A stretch of DNA of 64,000 nt from Rotaria socialis (taxonomy: Eukaryota; Rotifera; Eurotatoria; Philodinida; Philodinidae): assembly GCA_905331475.1 (NCBI GenBank), contig CAJNYU010002520.1, positions 186,001-250,000 of the forward strand. The letters are read 5' to 3'. Made by a program: the position numbers and the translations under genes. This document shows, piece by piece, positions 48,831 to 59,944 of this stretch (position 1 is its first letter; every line of letters begins with the position of its first letter). The notes below the pieces were generated by a model. The model was not told where the DNA came from. It made no database searches and saw nothing but the letters and a program-made list of their open reading frames with translations.

Positions 48831-49196
48831 AAGTACCTATAACTACTTATTTCACATGCATGTTTGCATCTTGTTGGATTGACACGGCTTTACTTCATCG
48901 AAATTGATAAAGCCTTCCATATTGCACAAAGCTGTATGATAAAAAGATTGGTTTCTGAATGCTGTTCTTGGAATATTACGTAAGTTAATCCGTGGTTCGA
49001 CGCTGGTTAGCTTTAAAAAAAATCGAAACACTGAAAACATATAAAAATTGTTTCTTTTTTTAGCGATGATGTAGATGTGGATGTGACTGTTCTATTCTAT
49101 ACACACCCCAGTACGAATGCTTTCGCCATAATCACTACATCAAAATTTTCTTGCCATTAAATTTCAGCTTTAGAATTAGAATAAAAGGTACTAGTA
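48831..49196. other. spacer between fucosyltransferase and transposon
   Basis: A minus-strand 62-codon ORF (49040-48852) is present but has no family match. No sequence here continues the gene that is cut at the other end of the transposon. Confidence 0.4.
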
Positions 49197-49381
49197 CAAT
49201 TCGTCGCACGACAATTCGTCGCGATCAATTCGTCGCAATCAATTCGTCGCATGATCAATTCGTCGCAGAACAATTTGTCGCGTTCTGTTCGTCGCATATT
49301 TTTTTCCGTTCTGTCGTCGCAGATAAATTCTTTCCGTTCTGTTGTTCGCTATCTGTTTCTCCCATCTCTCTTAATTAATTC
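49197..49381 (+). repeat. MULE left terminal inverted repeat
   Basis: The outer part is built of short units of the type CAATTCGTCGC, the inner part holds CCGTTCTGTCGTCGCAG and TTCTGTTGTTCGCTATCTG. It differs from the right repeat mainly by one extra unit (around 49245-49260) and a few substitutions. Confidence 0.88.
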
Positions 49382-49702
49382 TTTTTTTTTATGCAACCAA
49401 TAAAAAGAAAAGAAAATAAATGAGTAATTGTAAGATATGTACAATAACGATAGATAATTGATTTTTCTAAAGCAAATGACTGTTTAATTGGAAAAGCGGA
49501 TAAAAAAAACTAATCAAAAATACTGTGATAGAGCTAAAACAAGTGAAGAATAATTAGAATTGTAACTCAGTTAATGAATTTCAACATAATCTAGACTAAC
49601 GATAACATTGATTCAATGGTCTTAGTTATGAGATCCAATGATATAAAAAAATACATTTCATTTCTCACTCACATTGTTCAATACGAACTACGCTCAAACA
49701 AA

Positions 49703-51268
49703 ATGTCTCAAATCGAAAAACTTACTACTGAAAAAGGAAAATCAATGCTTCTCTACGAAGGTTTCATCTACACCGTAGAACGTACAACAACGACGAAATT
49801 GATTCTTCGATGTCATAATCGAGATTGCAAAGGTATGGTTATTTTGAACATCAATCAATTAATTGAAATAAAAATCATCTATTAATTAAGCTCGTTGTCA
49901 TACCAATGTATACATGGACGCATTTGTCTCGCAACCAACAGCTCACTGCCATGCTCCACAACCTGATCGTGTTCCAGCAATTAAATTGAAAGAAGAAATT
50001 AAAACTCGTGCTGCAACAACAGAGGAACAATCAAGTATAATTCTTCACTCGGCTTTAAGAAATTATCCACTCAACGCCGCTGGTCAACTTCCAAAAAATG
50101 AGGCACTTATGCTAATGATTCGACGACAACGTACTGCTGAAGCAGTCGATGCCAATGGTCGTTTACCAGACAAATTAAGGAAGACGTATCGCGACGAAGA
50201 TTTCATATTACACGAAGACAACAAATTAATTATCTTCACAACACAATCCAATTTATCTATTCTTAAACAAAATAAACATTGGTTTGCTGATGGAACATTC
50301 AAAGTAATCTATTAATTAGATGTCACTTTTTTTCTTATTCTCTTTCATGTAGGTGTGTCCTGATGATTACTATCAACTGTTCACATTACATGCGATGATG
50401 ACGAATGCAATCATTCCTCTCGTCTATGGGTTGTTAATTGGTAAAAGTTCTGAAGATTATAATTTATTTTTTGAAAAAGTTTTAGAACAAGACAACTTCG
50501 AACCTGAGTCAATCATGACTGATTTCGAAACTGGCACAATCAAATCAGTGAGAGAAATGTTGCCTAATGTTCTACACAAAGGTACGTTCTTATCTATTCA
50601 TAAAAGAAAGTAATTGATTTTTTTTCTAGGCTGTCTCTTTCATTTTTCACAAGCGGTATGGCGACAAGTTCAAAGCAAGGGATTAACAACCAAATATAAT
50701 GAGGATGAGTATTTTCGTTTAAATGTAAAAAAACTGATTGCTCTGGCTTTTGTTCCATTAGATAAAGTTACAACTGGCTTTGACTTAATTTGTGATCAAT
50801 TCGACGATGACGCCGATGATTTACTCGAATATTTTGAAAAAACGTGGATTGGTGAAAAAAAAAGAAGAGGTAATTTTTTTCTTCATTTTTGAAATATTTG
50901 AAATATACTCAAATTTCTAAGGTACTGGTCGAACGAAACCTCAATTTGATCATAAACTATGGAATGTTTATGATCGTGTCATCGCTGCTGTACCTCGTTC
51001 CAACAATTCCGTGGAAGGCTGGCACAATGCATTCGCAACTCGTGTCGCAATCAATCATCCAAACATCGTGAAGCTGGCTGAAAAAATTCGTCGTGAACAA
51101 TCAAAATTCGAAGTGGACATGCAGAAGATTCTCCAAGGTCATGATATCAAGACAAAGAAGGCCTGCTATCGAAAATTGGACGAACGTCTTACTCGGCTGG
51201 TCAATGCATTCGACGCATCTCAAATGGATCAATTCTTAAAAAATGTCGCAGCCAATATTACTCTTTAG
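49703..51268 (+). CDS. MULE transposase with FLYWCH zinc finger
   Basis: Exons 49703-49832, 49891-50303, 50353-50581, 50630-50869 and 50922-51268, all in phase, give 452 residues. The ATG at 49703 is chosen because MSQIEKLTTEKGKSMLLYEG directly precedes the finger; in-frame ATGs at 49616 and 49631 would add up to 29 residues. Residues ~15-75 form the FLYWCH finger (ILRCHNRDCKARCHTN, HCHAP). The MULE core has Asp in WFADGTFKVCPDDYYQL, Asp in SIMTDFETGTIKSV, a C-x-x-H in GCLFHFSQAVWRQVQ and a Glu candidate in RSNNSVEGWHNAF. All catalytic positions of the DDE family seem present. It should cut and move this element and non-autonomous relatives with the same ends. Introns are 48-58 bp. No frameshift or internal stop is visible. 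Confidence 0.9.
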
Positions 51269-51440
51269 GTAATTTTTTCTTTCTAATAACTATGTTTTTT
51301 TCTATTTAGATTCATGGTTTTAATTTTTTTTCTTCTTTCTTTTTGTGTTTTTTTGTTCTCAACCTATTCATCATTATGTTATGTATGATGTACTAAATAA
51401 AGGTGAATTAGTTGATCAACTTCTTGTCTTAAAAAAAAAG

Positions 51441-51612
51441 AATTAATTAACCATGAGAGATTGGACAAACAGATAGCGAACAACAGAACGGAAGGAATTT
51501 ATCTGCGACGACAGAACGGAAAAAAATATGCGACGAACAGAACGCGACAAATTGTTCTGCGACGAATTGATTGCAACGAATTGATCGCGACGAATTGTCG
51601 TGCGACGAATTG
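51441..51612 (-). repeat. MULE right terminal inverted repeat
   Basis: Inverse of 49197-49381, with the same CAATTCGTCGC-type outer units on the complementary strand. A minus-strand frame coming from the flanking gene reads straight through it to a stop at 51443, adding about 55 repeat-encoded residues. Confidence 0.88.
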
Positions 51613-52166
51613 AGCGGTCACCCCATATACTGTTCATATCTTCTTCTTTACAACCAAATATTTTTTTTACAGCATCTGTAAAAGAAATATCAAAATTATA
51701 TATAAGAAAACCTCGTAGTTTTTCAACAGATTCTTGTGGAATTACAACACGATCAGCTTTATCACCGCGAAAATCTGGTAGGTAATCATTACTAAATTGT
51801 TCATTAGTTAAAACAACACGTGCAGCTGATAGTAAAAATCGACTGGCTGTCTTGCCAGGTAACGTCATGAGATTTACATTATTGACGACCTAAAATAAAC
51901 AAGCCTGTTCATTTTCATACTGATTTATCAGTACTCACAAATGATTCATTTGTTAGTAATGGTTTAACTGTCTGAAGAAGAGAAATAATAGCAGCTAAAA
52001 TTGTAGCATCAATTTTTCTAAGGTGTTGAAAATCCCTGCATTGTTGGATTAATATATCGCTATTTTGTGGAACTCACATATATTGTCGAAGAAAATAGTG
52101 AGTGTAAGTTGGATTGTAAGGTTTTTGCGGCTCCCCTGTACCCCACTCCCTCCCCATTACAGACAT
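51613..52166 (-). pseudogene. gene truncated by the MULE, possible BEN-like domain
   Basis: Three exons, 52166-52078, 52017-51939 and 51889 to the transposon border, join in phase (2, then 0). They read MSVMGREWGTGEPQKPYNPT, IKIDATILAAIISLLQTV, then LPGKTASRFLLSAARVVLTN, ending EDMNSIWG where the MULE begins. The stretch from LPGKTA to YNFDIS has the spacing of hydrophobic and basic residues seen in BEN domains, a DNA- or protein-binding fold; this is tentative. Beyond the border the frame continues into the inverted repeat, giving a chimeric tail. I find no continuation on the other side of the element. The first exon ends within a 16-bp inverted repeat (52066-52081), so its splice donor may belong to another inserted element and the start is uncertain. 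Confidence 0.5.
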
Positions 52167-52943
52167 AAAACATGAAAAAAACTAACACTTCGGTGCACTA
52201 ATTAGATAAAATTTTTGTACAGATCGATTGACTATGTTCGTCACTACTCATATCAGCAATTAAAATCTAATTTCACTCATTAGAAATCAAGATAATTAGG
52301 ATTTAATCTCTAATTAATCATCAAAATCTGTCGTTTTTATTATTATAGCCCATAGTTACGACAGTATTATATATTTTTATTATTACAGACGTTAGCAACG
52401 AGCGTATGCTACCGCTACAGAAACTAGCAACTAGTTCATGCTACTATTACATTCGTTACTTCTATCACCTACAGTAAGCAGGTGAAGATTTTAATCTTTT
52501 TTTTCTCACACGAATACCTTATTCTAGAGCTTGAGTCCACTTTAGTGTATTTACAATTCGGAACTTTTCCATCCACTGGGAAGCTTTTATCAAATTTTCG
52601 TTTATGAAAAAATGTACCAATTTCTCACCTGGTAATACGAAAAAATATAAATTTCTCAACAATATTGATAGCTATATCATAAATACTGTTTAAACTATTA
52701 TCATTCACAATATTTCTCAATGAAACCACTAAACACTTCAGCATACTGATACTGACATATTTTAAACAAAAAGTTGTTCATACGTTCTCTCTAGTAATAT
52801 TCCCTATTGATAGATCCAATAAACTTCAAATGTTAAAAAGGTTTTATTATCTTATTTTTGAACAAAATATGATCTCACTACACTGAAAAAATAAAACTTC
52901 TATTTGATCAGTATCTAATTGATCGAAATATGTGAGTTCCACA
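52066..52943. repeat. inverted repeat pair bounding ~880 bp
   Basis: TGTGGAACTCACATAT at 52066-52081 recurs as its exact complement at 52928-52943. The interior is AT-rich, with TTTTTATTATTA-type stretches and repeated ATTACAGACGTTAGCAAC / GCTACCGCTACAGAAACTAG-like segments, and no long ORF. It could be a non-autonomous DNA element. Sequence similarity beyond the 16 bp is weak. Confidence 0.4.
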
Positions 52944-52998
52944 TTTTAGCTCCAACGGGGCTGCGCTGACAAGCTTTTTTATATACCTTTCATTCTAG

Positions 52999-53437
52999 GG
53001 ACAAATTTTAGCAAATTTAAAAGCACTTGATTCGGATTATTTTGCTAAAACATATCTTAATCGTTCATCAAAGGTAAGAATTTCTTTATCGTTCTTCTTT
53101 TATTTTTCTTAATTAATTCGTAGGTTGGTGAAATTCCGCTTGAAAAGTTTAATACATGGGGAGGTAAGTTTTATTGGATCATTCATATAATAATTATAAC
53201 TGATTCGATACATTTTTAGGATCATTAAGTATCGGCCACCCATTTGGTGCTACCGGTGTTCGACTTGTGACTACGGCTGCTAACCGATTAATTAAAGAAA
53301 ATAAACGTTATGCATTGTTAGCTGCTTGCGCTGCTGGTGGTCAAGTATGTGAAAACTTGAAACGAAAAAGGAAATCATCCTCAATTGCAATTTTTCTTTT
53401 CTAGGGCCACGCAATGTTAATCGAACGTTATCCATGA
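52999..53437 (+). pseudogene. 3' fragment of trifunctional enzyme beta subunit thiolase (HADHB-like)
   Basis: Exons 52999-53073, 53124-53163, 53220-53344 and 53405-53437 give the last 90 residues of a thiolase: [61 protein letters not shown] and GHAMLIERYP. They match the mitochondrial trifunctional protein beta subunit, which performs the last step of long-chain fatty-acid beta-oxidation, and keep the catalytic His (GHPFGA) and C-terminal Cys (CAAGG). A full subunit is about 450 residues. The first exon opens at a good acceptor (CATTCTAG), but upstream there is non-coding sequence and an opposite-strand gene, so ~80% of the protein, including the nucleophilic Cys, is missing here. I call it a truncated copy. 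A very long intron containing the MULE is the alternative. Confidence 0.75.
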
Positions 53438-54408
53438 ACTGTAGTTTATATTTTATTCCAGTTGAAAGACCAACAAAATAGTTCGTAACCTTCTTTTTTT
53501 AAAGTGTAAATTCTTTTTTTTGTAATCATCATAGAAAAAAAAAAGAAACATAAATTTTTTGCTAAAAGTTTGATGTTGATGAAAAATAAAAAAAGACAAT
53601 AGCGATGCAATACACAATCGTATTGATACAGTCTAAAAATAAAATCAATCAAAACTAGATAATAAATCACTGTTAATAAGATTCAAGAAGGATATGAAGT
53701 TTTAGTATGATTTATTGTTTAAATCTTACAGTGTAAATGCAAGCGATTACATCATATCAATAATAATAATTCGAAAGTGTATTATGAGTTGCTCATAATA
53801 AATAGTTTAAATATTTTTGAATACTTTTCAGCTTGGTAGAAATCCAATGGTAGACTCCTTCGATAACGAAGATTTTACAGTGCAAAACTGTTGACTTTCT
53901 GGACGTGGTATTTGTCTCTCTTATCAGTATAATATCTACAAGGTCGTAACAACTTCTTTGTCGGCGATTGAAGCAAGGAAAACATGATCTAAAGCTATAA
54001 ATGTTCCATAGTCTGTGTCCTTTAATGACTTTGTTAGAAAGTTAGAACAGAAATTCTAATCAAAATTGTGTGAACATAGAAAAAATGGATTTTGTAATCA
54101 ATTTTTGCCGTCATGGAAACGTTTTATTTTATTCAAATCAATCTTATAGTTTTGAATATCTTAAATTAATGGTAATATCATTTCAATTGGATTGGAAAAA
54201 CTTTCTATAAGAACTGATTTTTTGCAGTAGACAAGTTTTGAATATCAAGTGAACCTAAAATGGAATCTTGTCTCTTTGTGCAAGTGAGTCGAAAATATTT
54301 ATTATGTGTTTCTCATAACAGCTGGTTTTTTTAATAATCAAGGAGTTATGAAGTTTTGAAATATCGCGCTAATTTTAAAAATTTTGTTTTCTAAATGAAA
54401 AATTCTTT
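53438..54408. other. intergenic stretch
   Basis: 3' flank of the thiolase fragment followed by AT-rich sequence. No gene supported. Confidence 0.45.
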
Positions 54409-56233
54409 ATGCAACAATCACCTTCAATTAGTGTTGAACATGAATCATCACCGAAAACAATCAGTCATAATTCTAGTGTAAATAGTTTACATAAAAACAA
54501 TAAAGTATTATTAGCAGACTGTGTAAATATAAAAAAAACAACAACATTCAATTCTAGCTAAGAAAATGGTGTCAAATCGTCAGACGTGTTGTGCAATTCT
54601 TTCGATTTATTAAAATTCCTCAACTTCGCTTACGTTTTATCGATATGTTAAATCATCTATCAACAGTTAATTTTGAAATCGAAGGATCACATGCCTATAA
54701 GATAGATAGAGTCCAAGAGGATCTTCTGTTTCTGGATGATGTGAAAAAGTTTGTATTTAAATGCATTAATCTAGTTGCAAAAAAAAACATCAAATATGTA
54801 TCATAGCTATCAGGAAGTATTTAATACATTTTCATCATGTGGTTTTGTCTGGCAAGATAGAGAATTTCATATGGCAAAGCTCAAAGGAAATTATATTTAT
54901 GATCATTACATGTCGACGTCTGAAGCAGTAGCAAAAGTATAGTGTGCTGAGCGTGATCCCCAACTTTTGACTTCTTACTGGTTTTTTGCCCTTGGCTTAA
55001 TTGCATTTTCCATCGTCTTCTTGTAGACATAAAGTGGAAAAATCGACACGGTAGAATTCGAGTAGATGAAAACGGCTGCATTATAAAATCAAGACGAGAT
55101 TTCTCGTGTGAATAGAAAGAAATATCTCACTTTTGTCAAGGTTCAATATGGAGCGATGTTTCACACAGTTTTTCCTTTCTTCAATCTCACCTTAATTACT
55201 ACATTCATATTTATACTCAGCCTTGGGGGCCTTCTCTTTTCCCAATGGAGACGACTTCCGAATGTTCTTGATCGTAAATATCGAACTCTTATTTAGACAA
55301 ACATTCCAATAGACACAATACCAAGCATTAGTAATCGGATAGCTTCACCTAAAACATTGCCATCGATCACTTATTTAAATTTATTTAATCATGCCGAAAA
55401 ATTTATTATTGAAAAATTACTCCTGATCTATTTGCGGTATTTAATTGCAAAGAGAGATCTCCTATATAATCAAATATATTCTTCGTAATTCTTTTCTTAG
55501 TGAAGGTTTGAATTGTTTTTCTCTCTTGTCACATAAACAATCAATAGTGGTTTTGAATCGATACAAAAGAAATCAAATAAAGAATGAATCTATTTTATCA
55601 TTTGAAAATTTAAAAGATATGAGCAAAATAGAAAAATCTTTATCTAAGCGTTCGAAGATTAAACGTAAAGATAAACTTGAAATTCAATCTCAACATGATG
55701 AATTAATAATACCTAATTGGACATATTCAACTGATCTAGGCGTTATTTATAATCCAATTCGTCAGAAACGTGTAAAAGTAATTAAAAAGAATACGAGAAA
55801 AAAGAAAAAAGAAACTGATTCAATTGTTAAACTTGATCATTCTACGCCAGTAAAGATCAGTCTATAAGAGCTACTTATTTCTTTGGGATTTGTTTTTCCT
55901 ACGTAGAATCAAACGAAAGTATTCGATTCGAATGTTTCAACAGCTATCATACCTGTTACATCTAACATTCTTTCTTGTACTTATCAACAGCAGCCTATTC
56001 ATAAGAATGTAGTACCTTTGATCTCGAAAAATAAAACTTTATTGCCTTGTTATCGAAATCAAAATCGTTTTTCATCTTTAAATTATTACCGATGTGGAAA
56101 TGTCTTCAATAAAAACATCTCTGACAAACAACAATATTCACAGACAATATTCATTTGTAAAGCACATTCGTTATCGTGGCCAGAATCTTATACACTTCAA
56201 GTCGAACATGAAACACCTTATAGGATAATATAA
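54409..56233 (+). pseudogene. unresolved multi-exon gene or decayed gene
   Basis: Several adjacent plus-strand stretches read like one protein. An ATG at 54409 starts MQQSPSISVEHESSPKTISH. A later stretch reads QIVRRVVQFFRFIKIPQLRL (about 54565-54780). Others read GFVWQDREFHMAKLKGNYIY (about 54821-54941), DIKWKNRHGRIRVDENGCII (about 55025-55110) and PSITYLNLFNHAEKFIIEKL (about 55310-55480). The 3' part is best supported: an exon with EIQSQHDELIIPNWTYSTDL and a lysine-rich segment splices at CCA|GTAAAG (about 55851) over a 57-bp intron into an exon ending VEHETPYRII at 56233, in phase. The central pieces cannot all be joined without phase breaks, so either I have misplaced introns or the gene has decayed. 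No family recognised. Confidence 0.4.
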
Positions 56234-58095
56234 AAAAAACATCAAGCAATACATTCTTTTAATAGGCTACAACAATCAAAACGCTGATGCGATTAAAATA
56301 TGTTTAATAACACATTTGCTTTCCAAGAAAGAATTTCGTTTAAAAATAATCGGTATCACTATGATCGTATGACAGATTAAAACTGTAGTTTAATTTAAAA
56401 TCACTGATATTTTCTAACTTGAAAACTCTTAACTAGATTTTGGATGAGACTTGAAATTCTGATAAAGAATGCAATAATTCGAGGACCCCTCGCGTTTAAC
56501 ATTGACTAACTATCTAAATAAATATTCAATTGATGATTTTAATTTTTATATATTATTCTATTATATTCAATTTTCATGGGTATTTATGAATGCCTCTGAT
56601 ATCTATATAAGTAGAATTCAAAGGAGAAAACATTCTGATCTGACATTTTTATGATTCCAAATTTGTCACTCCTACATAACTTTCAGTCAAATGTCATTTG
56701 GAGTTCTCATAAAATCATGACAATAAATTATAGAGACAGTAGTTTCTAATACTAATAATGCTATTCATATCAGTTGATGTTAATTTATAGTTGCACGTCG
56801 GAGTTTCTAGCTGTAGAAAGGTGCGCTTCGAAGACAAGCAAATGGTAAAAAAACAGTCCGCTCTGACATTTTTATGACAAAAAAAATTTTTTTTGTCGTT
56901 ATTAAGAAGATAAAACTTTTCGGAGCAAGATATAATTATTGGTTTTCATATTAGGACTTGACTACTATACCAATTGAATTGCTTCTGGGAGGAAAATTTG
57001 TCTTAGTTTTCTCAGTTGACAAGAAATACAGAAGAATTTCAATCGATTTATCTTCAAGGGGAAAGAATTCTTTTCATGGTAGCTAATACTGGGTCGTTGA
57101 AAATATATCTGATTTTTCAATATGGATCAGCAAATCGTCTACTCATCTCTTTGTTAACATCATATTGCTTGCAAGAAAACGAACATATTCATAAGTGAAA
57201 CGATAAGAAAGTTGCTGTCAACACCAAAAGACTGACAACTGTATATTAGTAGATATTTGCAAACCTTGCTTTTACATATCAAAACTATTTTCCGTATACT
57301 AATATCCTAGAAAATAAAAGCAGGATAATTCCAGAATCGTATTGGCTTTTGTTTTGGTCAGGAGAAAAAACGATCGGTCTCAATTGGCACTGCAATATTT
57401 ACTCTGACAGTTTTGATGGTAACGTCAACGATTCTCCCGTAAATAACATAGATGTCAAGCACATTCATGTGCAAGACAGCCAAAGTATTAGTGAATTAAA
57501 AACTAGTAATAAATCTACAAGATAGAAAATGAAATGTCATGTAGGGTGTGCAAGGTATCTAGAACTTATTAATTGCTAGAAAAGCACACCTACATGAATC
57601 GATAAACGAGAAATCGGAAAACAAGAGTCTATCCGAATGGGCAACGAAATCAAAGGCATTCCGTATCACTCATTTTCATTTCCTAGTGGACTAAGTCTTG
57701 CTTAACCTTCTGAAATCATTCATTTACAATATATATCTATATATGTTTTAGATCCAAGTAAAAAGTCGTTACTCGTAAATCTTCTCAATGCTCCCAGAAG
57801 AAAAGTAAATTGATTTGAAATGGCATATTATTAATATTTAGAAAATACTTATAGTCCCAGAGATATTATGGAAAACAAAGTAAGAACGAACAATCAATCA
57901 TTCATAGTTATATATATATATATAGATATAGATACAGACATAGAATGTCTAAAAGCGATTGGCCATCAACAATAAGAAAGTAAAATTCAATTGATATAAA
58001 AATTGACTTTTGTTTTTTATAGGGCAAAATGAAGAAGAAGAAAAAAAAAAGAAAGGAAACATCAATAAAACCAAAAGAAAAAACAACTATAATAA
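56234..58095. other. intergenic stretch
   Basis: No supportable gene. It contains a TA run (about 57909-57924) and a purine-rich segment just before 58095. A 60-codon ORF ending at 57198 has no splice context. Confidence 0.45.
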
Positions 58096-59755
58096 TTATG
58101 ACAACGTAGATCGCAGCATTTTTTCCGCAAATAATCTATACTTATCAAACTTTTTTTTCTTTATTGTCATTATTGAATTATTTGATAGATTTGGCATTGT
58201 TCCATTATCATTTATAGTTGATGACAAAGATTGAATTGTTGTTGTGGGATACGAAAGCATTTTTTCTAATGATACCAATGGACTCTCGTTAGATTTTAAA
58301 GAGATATTATTTGAAAGTTTTTCATGATGATAGAGATTTGCAGATAAAGATTTTTCACTATGAGATAAATTTGTATTTTCATCGTCATAATTATTATTTA
58401 AATCTGATTGTCGATTAGATGATGGAGTTTGTTTAATTACGAAATTTTGTAGAAGTGAAAGTGCATTAGCACTTGTTGTTGTTGTTGTTGTTGTTGTTGT
58501 CGTTGTTGTCGATTCTTTTGATTCTTCATATTTTTGAACAACACGATCAATTAAATCTAATATAACTTGTTCAATTTCTTTATCAATTAATAATCGAGAT
58601 TTCGGTCGTTCAGGTCTAAAAGCAATTACTTATGAAAAAGCAATATGGAAATAAAAATATGGAAATTTATTACTTCGTAATGGTTAATGCTCGTTTTTGT
58701 AAAGTTTTACATTGATTAAGAAAATAATCTCGATTTCGATTAGCTTTTCCATTTCTATGATGCATTTCTTTTAAAATATGTTCTTTATAAAGACTTTCAT
58801 TTTCGAAATACATTCCACATGTTGTACAATTAAAACGTATTTGATGAAAATGTTGAATATGATCAACAAGATCAACTTCACGTGCAAACTGTTGTGAACA
58901 AATAAGACATGTTGAACGAATTAACGAAGAAGAATTGATGAGTTTTGATGGTGAATGTTGTTGTGATGGTAGTGGTTTTGAATTGGAATGATGGTATGGT
59001 GACGACGAGGAGGAGGATGTTGTTACTGCTGTTGTTGTTGTTGCTGCTGGTGAAGGTAAAAGTTGTGTAAAATGATTTGTCTTCATCATATGTGCTGTTA
59101 AATCAGGTAACGTTTCAAATGATAATGAACAACGAAGACATTTTAAAATTTGATTAGCCGGATTGGTATCACGTGAAAGCCAAATATCTTGACCACGAAC
59201 AAGTTTAGCAACTTCATCATGTGTAGAAGATAATTGTGCATTATGATTTGTTATTTTAAGATGGCTAACAAGATGTGCTACATTGGAATATTTTTCACCG
59301 CAAGAACATGCGTAGGATTCTTGTTTAGTTATTGAATTATCTTTTATAATACGAGATGAATTTATTGTTTGTTGTTTAATTGATTTCGGTATGGGTGCTG
59401 ATGTTGATTCAATATTGGCACGCTGCTGCTGCTGCTGCTGTTGTTGCTGTTGCTGTTGCTGTTGTTGATAATAGGAATTTAAATTTGCTAAGAATAAATC
59501 ATAGAGTAGTGCTGATGAATTAAATAGAAGATTAGTTGGATCATAGAAAGGCATTGATGTTGATGCTGCCGTCATTGAATTAAATACGGAGTGCTGTTCT
59601 GGTGGTTGAGGTTTAATAGATAAATCAAGTGGAATTTCATATTCAGTATTATTGTTATTTCGAGGTCTCTTTCTTGTCGATGATTTATACTCGTCAATAT
59701 CATCACGTTTACGTTTAATACGTAAGTCGATGGGTGCACTGCTATTATCCGTCAT
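58096..59755 (-). CDS. teashirt-like zinc-finger transcription factor with CtBP-binding motifs
   Basis: Coding exons 59755-58674 and 58615-58096, joined in phase 2, give 533 residues. The ATG at 59755 directly follows an acceptor (TTCTAG|A), and a donor (TTCG|GTAAGT) near 59996 indicates a 5' UTR intron. Residues 8-14 (PIDLRIK) and about 46-53 (IPLDLSIK) are PxDLS-type sites that recruit the corepressor CtBP. A poly-Gln tract lies near residues 100-120. Four zinc fingers follow: a CxC variant (YACSCGEKYSNVAHLVSHLK), LKCLRCSLSFETLPDLTAHM with H-x(5)-H, STCLICSQQFAREVDLVDHI and FNCTTCGMYFENESLYKEHI. Wide spacing and the C-x2-C-x12-H-M-x4/5-H style point to teashirt/TSHZ, homeotic zinc-finger factors that pattern the trunk. 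The C-terminus is Thr/Asn-rich and ends in a basic segment (KKKKFDKYRLFAEKML). Other CtBP-binding zinc-finger families remain possible. Confidence 0.75.
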
Positions 59756-59944
59756 TCTAGAACAATAGAACAAATGAATGAGTGAGTGAATACGAAAGAG
59801 CAAAAAACACATAGACTTGAGCAACACACACATAAAAAAGAAAGGACCTTCGCATTCGCTTTCTTTCTCTGTTGAGAAATCACTCGTGTGAGTGAATGAG
59901 TGAGTGATGGATGGGTCGATGTCGGAAAAAGGAGCGAAAGAGAA

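Larger units (their letters stand above)
49197..51612 (+). mobile_element. Mutator-like element (MULE) with long TIRs, apparently intact
   Basis: A 2.4-kb DNA transposon bounded by near-identical inverted repeats of about 170-185 bp, containing one five-exon transposase gene with FLYWCH zinc finger and MULE DDE domain. The coding frame is unbroken. Outside the repeats the flanks (GTACTAGTA on the left, AGCGGTCAC on the right) do not form a 9-bp target duplication, which MULEs normally leave. Either the borders are a few bases off or the locus was rearranged after insertion. The high similarity of the repeats suggests a young element. Confidence 0.88.
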
